From Lentisphaerae bacterium GWF2_44_16 (GTDB taxonomy: Bacteria > Verrucomicrobiota > Lentisphaeria > Victivallales > GWF2-45-14): a stretch of 41,565 bases of DNA. The stretch covers positions 1 through 41,565 of the forward strand of contig MHBF01000125.1 of the NCBI GenBank assembly GCA_001803225.1, written 5' to 3'. Positions within the stretch are counted from its first letter, which is position 1; the number at the start of each line of letters is the position of its first letter. Made by a program: the position numbers and the translations under genes. The notes beneath the pieces were generated by a model. That model saw only the letters and a program-made list of their open reading frames with translations, did not search any database and was not told the origin of the DNA. Positions 33,838 to 41,565 of this stretch are shown in pieces.

Positions 33838-34471
33838 TTTCGGACTTCCTTTCAGGCTGGCGGTGTTTGAAGAAATAGATGATTTCCGAGGAGGCTTTTT
33901 CTATTTCCAGAGCGAAAGACTGAACCCTTGAAACCAGATAGTTGTAGGCGACATAACATGGTATCGCCACACAAAGTCCGGCGGCCGTAGTTATAAGCGC
34001 CATATTAATATCACCCGAAAGGTCGGCGGCCGAAAGATATATGCCCGCCTTGGTATGGATTTTCTGAAAAGCCCCCATCATGCCGAGCACAGTTCCGAGA
34101 AGTCCGAGAAGAGGGGCTATATAAGCTACTGTCGCAAGCAAGTTCAAACGTCTTTCAAGCCGCGGAACTTCAGTAAGGGCCGCGTCTTCTATGGCCTGCC
34201 TGATGTCCTCATCGCCTTTTTCATAAGCCAGAATAGCTGACATCAGCACCCTGGCAACGGGGCCCGGAGTATTATCACAGAGACTGATAGCCTCCACAAT
34301 ACCGTCTCTTTTCAAGACGTTTATAAGTCCGGTTACCAGTTCGCCGACATTAACCTGCTCTCTGTGAAAGTGAAACCACTTTTCCAGAAAAACAAACATA
34401 GCCACTATACTGCAAGCCAGTATGACCCACATTACGGGCCCTCCGTCAATCATCATCTGATAGAAAATCAT
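33815..34471 (-). CDS. exbB: MotA/TolQ/ExbB proton channel family protein
   Basis: A 218-residue inner-membrane protein with three hydrophobic segments: about 12-30 (GGPVMWVILACSIVAMFVFL), about 110-132 (LLATVAYIAPLLGLLGTVLG, the family's most conserved part) and about 150-175 (ALITTAAGLCVAIPCYVAY). It forms the proton channel with ExbD and powers a TonB- or Tol-like partner. It begins 12 bases after the stop of the big TPR gene. Confidence 0.93.
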   Translation of the reverse strand: MIFYQMMIDGGPVMWVILACSIVAMFVFLEKWFHFHREQVNVGELVTGLINVLKRDGIVEAISLCDNTPGPVARVLMSAILAYEKGDEDIRQAIEDAALTEVPRLERRLNLLATVAYIAPLLGLLGTVLGMMGAFQKIHTKAGIYLSAADLSGDINMALITTAAGLCVAIPCYVAYNYLVSRVQSFALEIEKASSEIIYFFKHRQPERKSENAERQQN

Positions 34472-34483
34472 AAGAATTTCCTT

Positions 34484-37039
34484 TTATATTTTATATTTTT
34501 TCCTGATATCATCCAGAATCTTTTTATAATCTTCAACAGGGCCGACATTCAAATCCATAAGTTTTCTGTAAATGTCGGCGGCGGCCTTGGCGTTTTCCGG
34601 AGTATTCCGTTTGATATAAATCGAAACAGCCGCCTGCGCTGCCTTAACGAGCCAGACAGGCTTGACATTCCGGCCTTCATCGACATCTATTTTATAACCA
34701 TATATCAGCTCGTTATATTTCTCAAGAGCTTTATCCGAGTCTCCCATAAGTTCATAACTTCTCCCCATCTTGAAAATGGCCTGATTTCTCAGATCTCCTG
34801 ATATCTTTTTATTTTTTATAACATGCTCATAACATGAAATTGCCTCTTCCAGATATTTTTTATCGAAAGCCTTGGAATAAAGGGAAAAATTGCAGTCCCC
34901 GACTCTGCCCCATACTGCCGTTTCCAATTCCGAACCGGGTCTTCTCTCGGAAGCTTTCTTGAAATACGTAATGGCGTTCAGGTAATCATTTTTTTCTGAA
35001 TATACGTCACCGCAGAGAAACAATCCCTCGGAGACTATTTTATTGTCCGGATATTTCTCAAAAAGCTCGTTAAGATAATTCAGCGCCCTGTCGTTGGAAT
35101 TGCTTTTGAAACAAATATACGCCCTGTCGTAAAGGGCCTGCGATATGGTTTCCCCGTCATCCTTATATTTCTCAATTATACTGCCCAGCACCGCGTCAGC
35201 CTTGTTATAAATCCTGTGAGCGCCGTAATAATCGGAAAGCCAGAAAAGGGCCGCCACGGTAAATTGAGATTTAGGATAACGTTCGGAAAGAATTTTCACA
35301 TCCTCAACAGCCGCGTCAATATTTCCCTGAAAATAGCTCGAATAAAGCCGCTTGTAGAGGACATTGGCGGCAAGCGGATTATTCGGATAATTTTTCACAA
35401 ATTCCGAGAAATGACTTATGGCCTGGACATAATCCTTCCTGTCATAGAGGATTTTCCCGGTTTCAAAAAGGGCAAGCGGCGCGAATTCATTGCTAGGATA
35501 ATTCTTTGTGAAACCGGCAAATTCTTTCAATGCTTTATCCATGTTATTCTGTTTTTCCAGTATAAGGGCATGAAAATATATGCATTCCTTTTTTGTTTCG
35601 CCGGACGGAAATTCTTTCAGGATATGCTCTGAGACAGACAATGCTCTGCCGTAATCGGCACATTCAATCAGAGAGCGCATGGCCCAGTAAAGTGATTTTT
35701 CTTTCCATGCCCTGTACTTTTCCGAAACCATAATAAAGGCGTTTGCCGCTTCTTTGTATTTTCCCTCTGTGTAAAGCAGCCTGGCCAGTAAAAATTTACC
35801 CTCTCCCCTGACGTAATCGTCAGGAGCGTTTTCAAAGATGAAATTCAGCTTATTCTCTGCTTCTCTGTATTTTTTTTCGTCAATAAAAATATTCGCCGAC
35901 TGTTTCGCGGCGTCAAGCCTGAACAGTATATCCGCTGAACTGTCGTCTGTTATAAGAGAATAAATTTTGAGCGCTTCTTTTTCCTTTTTCAGGTCCCAGA
36001 GAAGCTTTCCGGCCTGAAGACGTATGCTCTGAATATCTTCGGCATTTTCATAATATTCCATATAGCGTTTAGCGGCCGATACAGCGTCTTCCCTCTTGTC
36101 CACTAAGATATAGGCATTGATAATCATACGGAGCGACTGCTGTCTTTCCTCAGCGGCAGAAGCAAATATGAAAGCATCCTTAATATACGGTATGGCTTTC
36201 AGAGGGTCATTTTTGGCGATAAAAGATTTTGCGATAAAGATGTCAGTCATGTACATGAGCGGGTTGGGTCCCTCTTCCATGCTGCTTTTAATGTTATCAT
36301 AAATGGGTTTAATTTCGGAAAGTTTTTCTTCTCTGGCGAGCATAAGTATTTTCAGTATTTTCGGGTCGGAATGGTCATTTTCAGTAGCCTTCGCCAGTGT
36401 ATCAAGCTGTTTTTTAGCTTCCGTGAATTTGCCGGCCATAATCATGCAATATATTTTTTCTCTGAAGGCTATGATTTCCCATTTCGTTCCCTTGCCGCAA
36501 ACCTGAAGGTCAGTGAAGGCTTTCTCAGACTCATTCCATTTTTTCAGTTTCATGTAGGAGAACCCGAGTCCCGTCAGGGCGCGGCAATAAATTTTATCCG
36601 TCGATTTCACTGAAAATTTCCGGGCAATATCCTCATATATTTTCACGGCTTCTTCGGATTTTGACTGTATGGCAAGGATATCGGCCTTAAAAAGCTCTTT
36701 CACGTTCTTATCAATTTCAGGAAATTTGACGGAAAATTCTTCAAGTTCTTTTGACGCTTTTTCATGATTTCCCGCCTTTATATACGCGGATATCAGGGAA
36801 TCATAAGCTTCCTTCAGGGCCTCTTTATCGGCCTTGGCTTCTTCCTTGAAACGGCTGTAGAAATTTATTGCCTGCTCTATTGAGCCGTCATTCAGGGCGG
36901 CATCACCGAGTTTCCGGGATCTGTAATCGACGGCAACGTCAGCTTTCCCGGCCTCCTCCGCAAAAGACAGGAACGGAAAAAAGAAAGAAAAACAGAACAG
37001 GCATAAAATCAATCCGTAACGCAATATGATGCTTCTCAT
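34484..37039 (-). CDS. Large periplasmic TPR protein
   Basis: An 851-residue protein with a signal peptide (MRSIILRYGLILCLFCF..., cleavage after SFA at 27) and then TPR repeats almost to the end, recognisable from phrases such as ALTGLGFSYMKLKKWNESEK, GKFLLARLLYTEGKYKEAAN, APLALFETGKILYDRKDYVQ and AVWGRVGDCNFSLYSKAFDK; I estimate well over a dozen. The spacing and style recall YbgF/CpoB and BamD, periplasmic scaffolds of the Tol and Bam systems. I start at the ATG at 37039 because the longer frame to 37081 is translated from a GAATGCAGA repeat. It directly precedes exbB-exbD and probably works with them at the cell envelope. Confidence 0.87.
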   Translation of the reverse strand: MRSIILRYGLILCLFCFSFFFPFLSFAEEAGKADVAVDYRSRKLGDAALNDGSIEQAINFYSRFKEEAKADKEALKEAYDSLISAYIKAGNHEKASKELEEFSVKFPEIDKNVKELFKADILAIQSKSEEAVKIYEDIARKFSVKSTDKIYCRALTGLGFSYMKLKKWNESEKAFTDLQVCGKGTKWEIIAFREKIYCMIMAGKFTEAKKQLDTLAKATENDHSDPKILKILMLAREEKLSEIKPIYDNIKSSMEEGPNPLMYMTDIFIAKSFIAKNDPLKAIPYIKDAFIFASAAEERQQSLRMIINAYILVDKREDAVSAAKRYMEYYENAEDIQSIRLQAGKLLWDLKKEKEALKIYSLITDDSSADILFRLDAAKQSANIFIDEKKYREAENKLNFIFENAPDDYVRGEGKFLLARLLYTEGKYKEAANAFIMVSEKYRAWKEKSLYWAMRSLIECADYGRALSVSEHILKEFPSGETKKECIYFHALILEKQNNMDKALKEFAGFTKNYPSNEFAPLALFETGKILYDRKDYVQAISHFSEFVKNYPNNPLAANVLYKRLYSSYFQGNIDAAVEDVKILSERYPKSQFTVAALFWLSDYYGAHRIYNKADAVLGSIIEKYKDDGETISQALYDRAYICFKSNSNDRALNYLNELFEKYPDNKIVSEGLFLCGDVYSEKNDYLNAITYFKKASERRPGSELETAVWGRVGDCNFSLYSKAFDKKYLEEAISCYEHVIKNKKISGDLRNQAIFKMGRSYELMGDSDKALEKYNELIYGYKIDVDEGRNVKPVWLVKAAQAAVSIYIKRNTPENAKAAADIYRKLMDLNVGPVEDYKKILDDIRKKYKI

Positions 37040-37046
37040 TTTTTTA

Positions 37047-37080
37047 TCTGCATTCTGCATTCTATACTCTGCATTCCGCA
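37047..37080. repeat. Short tandem GAATGCAG-type repeat
   Basis: On the minus strand GAATGCAGA-like units occur three times (GGAATGCAGA, GAATGCAG, GAATGCAGA) just upstream of the TPR gene start. On the plus strand this reads as repeated GCATTCT. It explains the spurious 14-residue N-terminal extension of the downstream frame. Confidence 0.6.
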
Positions 37081-37146
37081 AAAGGGCCGTCCACCCCTTC
37101 GCAAATGAAGTTGAGCGAAGACAATAAAAGCGACCTCGTCACTTTA

Positions 37147-38187
37147 TTATTTAGCCGCCAGTTTTTCCTTTATTTTCTCAAGCAGTTTGTCCTGGAGCTC
37201 CTTGTTATTCTGGATATAAACCTTAGTCTGTTCTCTGCCCTGTCCAATCTGCTCGCCGTCCATTGAGAACCATGAGCCTTTTTTCTCAAGTATACCCATA
37301 TCGGAAGCGACGTCAAGGATAGAGGCGGCCCTCGAAATGCCTTCATTGAAATTAATGTCAAATTCGGCGTTTCTGAATGGAGGCGCAAGTTTGTTTTTAA
37401 CGACTTTGACCCTTGTACGGTGTCCTGTAACTTCGCCTGAAGGTTCTTTAATGGCTGTTATTTTGCGGATATCCATGCGGATGGAACAGTAGAATTTGAG
37501 GGCATTGCCGCCGGGGGTCGTTTCGGGATTGCCGAACATCACGCCGATTTTCTCGCGTATCTGATTGGTGAATATGCAACATGTGCGGCTTTTACTAATG
37601 GCACCGGTCAATTTTCTGAGGGCCTGCGACATAAGACGCGCCTGGAGGCCCATGTGTGAATCTCCCATCTGTCCTTCTATTTCAGCCCTCGGCACAAGCG
37701 CCGCTACTGAATCCAGTACAATTACGTCTATGGAATTACTCCTTACCAGAGTCTCAACTATATTCAGGGCATCCTCTCCGCAATCCGGCTGGGAAATAAG
37801 CAGGTTGTCTATGTTTACCCCTATTTTTTTTGCGTATTGAGGGTCCACCGCGTGTTCCGCGTCTATTATGGCGGCAGTTCCTCCCGCTTTCTGGGCGTTC
37901 GCTATCACATGGAGGCACAGAGTGGTTTTACCCGATGATTCAGGTCCGTAGATTTCTACTACTCTGCCTCTGGGAAGACCTCCTATGCCAAGAGCTATGT
38001 CCAAAGCCAGGGCCCCAGTGCTTATGGTCGGCACGTCAACGTGCATTTTTTCATCGCCCAGTTTCATTATCGCGCCCTTGCCGAATTCCTTTTCTATCTG
38101 GCTTATTACGGTCGCTATATTTTTATCTTTCGCGGCGGCAGAATTATCTGCGTTCTTATCTGCGTTTTTGGAAGTATTCTCAGCCAT
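37147..38187 (-). CDS. recA: Recombinase RecA
   Basis: The strand-exchange ATPase that also triggers SOS. It has 346 residues. Walker A is GPESSGKTT (81-89), Walker B is [11 protein letters not shown], and the conserved [36 protein letters not shown] covers the DNA-binding loop 2. The N-terminus has about 20 extra Lys/Asn/Ala/Asp-rich residues before the core. AAGGA lies about 8 bases before the ATG. Only 27 bases separate it from gyrB, and no LexA box is recognisable in that gap, so recA is probably read from the gyrB promoter. A CTTCGC/GCGAAG hairpin (37097-37120) follows the gene, with no U-run. Confidence 0.98.
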   Translation of the reverse strand: MAENTSKNADKNADNSAAAKDKNIATVISQIEKEFGKGAIMKLGDEKMHVDVPTISTGALALDIALGIGGLPRGRVVEIYGPESSGKTTLCLHVIANAQKAGGTAAIIDAEHAVDPQYAKKIGVNIDNLLISQPDCGEDALNIVETLVRSNSIDVIVLDSVAALVPRAEIEGQMGDSHMGLQARLMSQALRKLTGAISKSRTCCIFTNQIREKIGVMFGNPETTPGGNALKFYCSIRMDIRKITAIKEPSGEVTGHRTRVKVVKNKLAPPFRNAEFDINFNEGISRAASILDVASDMGILEKKGSWFSMDGEQIGQGREQTKVYIQNNKELQDKLLEKIKEKLAAK

Positions 38188-38214
38188 TTTTCTTTTCCTT
38201 CAAATTACTTTTTA

Positions 38215-40752
<2,538 letters not shown>

Positions 40753-40798
40753 TTAAGCACTTGGATTTATTCAAAAATTTCGCTTCATAAATCTGATA

Positions 40799-40827
40799 AA
40801 GATACATTGAATTATATGTTTTTTCAA
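40799..40827 (-). promoter_or_regulatory. Possible gyrB promoter
   Basis: On the minus strand TTGAAA (40827-40822), 17-base spacer, TATCTT (40804-40799), in the 190-base AT-rich gap between the AraC gene and gyrB. Other AT-rich hexamers nearby make the choice uncertain. Confidence 0.35.
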
Positions 40828-40905
40828 TCCTTTTTATTTATAATTTTCATATATAAACGCCGATTTGTCCCTTAATCCTGCAAACGACAGGTAAATACTG
40901 TATTT

Positions 40906-41565
40906 TCATCTTTTCCCTCCCAACCTGTATTCCGTAGGTGTTTTTCCGTTGAATTTCCTGAATACTTTCTCAAAATAGTTCGCGTCGGAAAAACCTGAAA
41001 GCCCGCTTATCTGCTTTATTGAAAGTTCCATGTCATTCAGAAGGGCTTTCGCCTTTTCCATTCTCAATGTCATGAGATATCCGGAAGGGGATGTTTTAAT
41101 CCGTTCCCTGAAAACCCGCGACAGGGAGACCCTGTGCACTCTCAGGCGCCTTGATATACTATCCACATTCGTTTCCGGGTCTGAAAATGAACTTCTCATA
41201 AGTACCAGCGCATCGTCAAAGAAATTCTGCTTTCTGCTCTTGAGTGTTTTATATTTGTGAGGATAATTGGCAGCCACGGCAAGTATTTTGTAAACTGTCG
41301 AACTTGCCATGCGCTGTGAATAGAGGCTTTTTTCCCTCATTTCATTTTCAAGCATAATAAAAAGGTCTTCCGGACATTTGCCCGAAAAATGCGGTATCCG
41401 GGAAATCTGGAAGGACTCCATCACTTCATTGGCGAGAGACCCGGCAAAAGTAAGCCAACGGTATTCCCAGCACGCACCGTTCGATTTAACATGTTGAAAA
41501 TCGCCACCCAGATAATATGCCACGTAGCCTGGCCTGAAAGGGTATTCCTTCCCTTTGAGGTAAAA
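40906..41565 (-). CDS. AraC-family transcriptional regulator (5' partial)
   Basis: 219 codons are visible and the frame runs open through the window end, so the true start is outside. The visible N-terminus (YPFRPGYVAYYLGGDFQHV...CWEYRWLTFAG) fits the cupin-like sensing domain of AraC proteins. The C-terminal ~100 residues have two helix-turn-helix motifs: NVDSISRRLRVHRVSLSRVF and IKQISGLSGFSDANYFEKVF, then the conserved FNGKTPTEYR. Ligand and targets are unknown. A GTG at 41523 could be taken as the start but it falls inside the conserved domain. Confidence 0.9.
   Translation of the reverse strand, partial: FYLKGKEYPFRPGYVAYYLGGDFQHVKSNGACWEYRWLTFAGSLANEVMESFQISRIPHFSGKCPEDLFIMLENEMREKSLYSQRMASSTVYKILAVAANYPHKYKTLKSRKQNFFDDALVLMRSSFSDPETNVDSISRRLRVHRVSLSRVFRERIKTSPSGYLMTLRMEKAKALLNDMELSIKQISGLSGFSDANYFEKVFRKFNGKTPTEYRLGGKR

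Noticed and set aside
37040..37081. 14-residue N-terminal extension of the TPR protein
   Set aside because: It is translated repeat DNA and would place charged residues in front of a clear signal peptide.

Overview
The window reads as a chromosomal segment of a Gram-negative, probably anaerobic member of the PVC group, most likely Lentisphaerota (inference, moderate confidence). The main pointers are a pseudopilin-like protein with an N-terminal cleavage/methylation helix and a C-terminal H-x9-D motif sitting between a GntR/LacI-type regulator and a very large secreted protein, AraC-type regulators, a FapA (DUF342) protein, ExbB/ExbD with a TonB-like partner, and a bacterial GlgB. No rRNA, tRNA, CRISPR array or transposase was recognised.

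Layout. 2-3443 (+): the 3' end of a methyltransferase-TPR protein, tgt and an M32 carboxypeptidase, joined by ATGA overlaps. 3444-8100 (-): a signalling block with a triple FHA-like protein, a single 858-residue frame joining a receiver domain, a Ser/Thr kinase and a complete malic enzyme, and a secreted ankyrin protein. 8116-8696 is non-coding and rich in hairpins. 8697-11423 (+) is a visibly AT-richer three-gene cassette (HNH protein, small middle component, DUF2326-type coiled-coil ATPase) matching the ABC-three-component (ABC-3C) conflict systems. 11567-12523 (-): a stand-alone 5'-3' exonuclease. 12718-19377 (+): FapA, WecB, an initiating sugar transferase, a HAD hydrolase and a DUF115/Maf-like protein, which fit surface glycan or glycosylation work. 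19426-24906 (+): an AraR-like regulator with a consensus promoter full of inverted half-sites, a pseudopilin and a 1194-residue secreted hydrolase-like protein. 25034-26109 (+): an iron-sulfur protein and a cupin. 26246-26575 (-): xseB. 26675-28261 (+): cobU-cobT for cobalamin lower-ligand assembly. 28264-40713 (-): a long co-directional run, in transcription order gyrB, recA, a large TPR protein, exbB, exbD, a TonB-like protein, a zinc-ribbon membrane protein, glgB, a DUF47 protein and a PiT phosphate transporter. 40906-41565 (-): an AraC regulator cut by the window end.

Two places stand out. The first is the receiver-kinase-malic enzyme frame beside an FHA protein: the kinase keeps its catalytic residues, while the receiver has Glu in place of the phospho-accepting Asp, which suggests a phosphothreonine circuit wired directly to a central-carbon enzyme. 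The second is the ABC-3C cassette, a probable defence system, preceded by a cluster of strong hairpins, two of which exclude each other. A third locus worth work is the regulator/pseudopilin/secreted-hydrolase module, whose promoter matches the sigma-70 consensus exactly and carries five TTGTAT/ATACAA half-sites.
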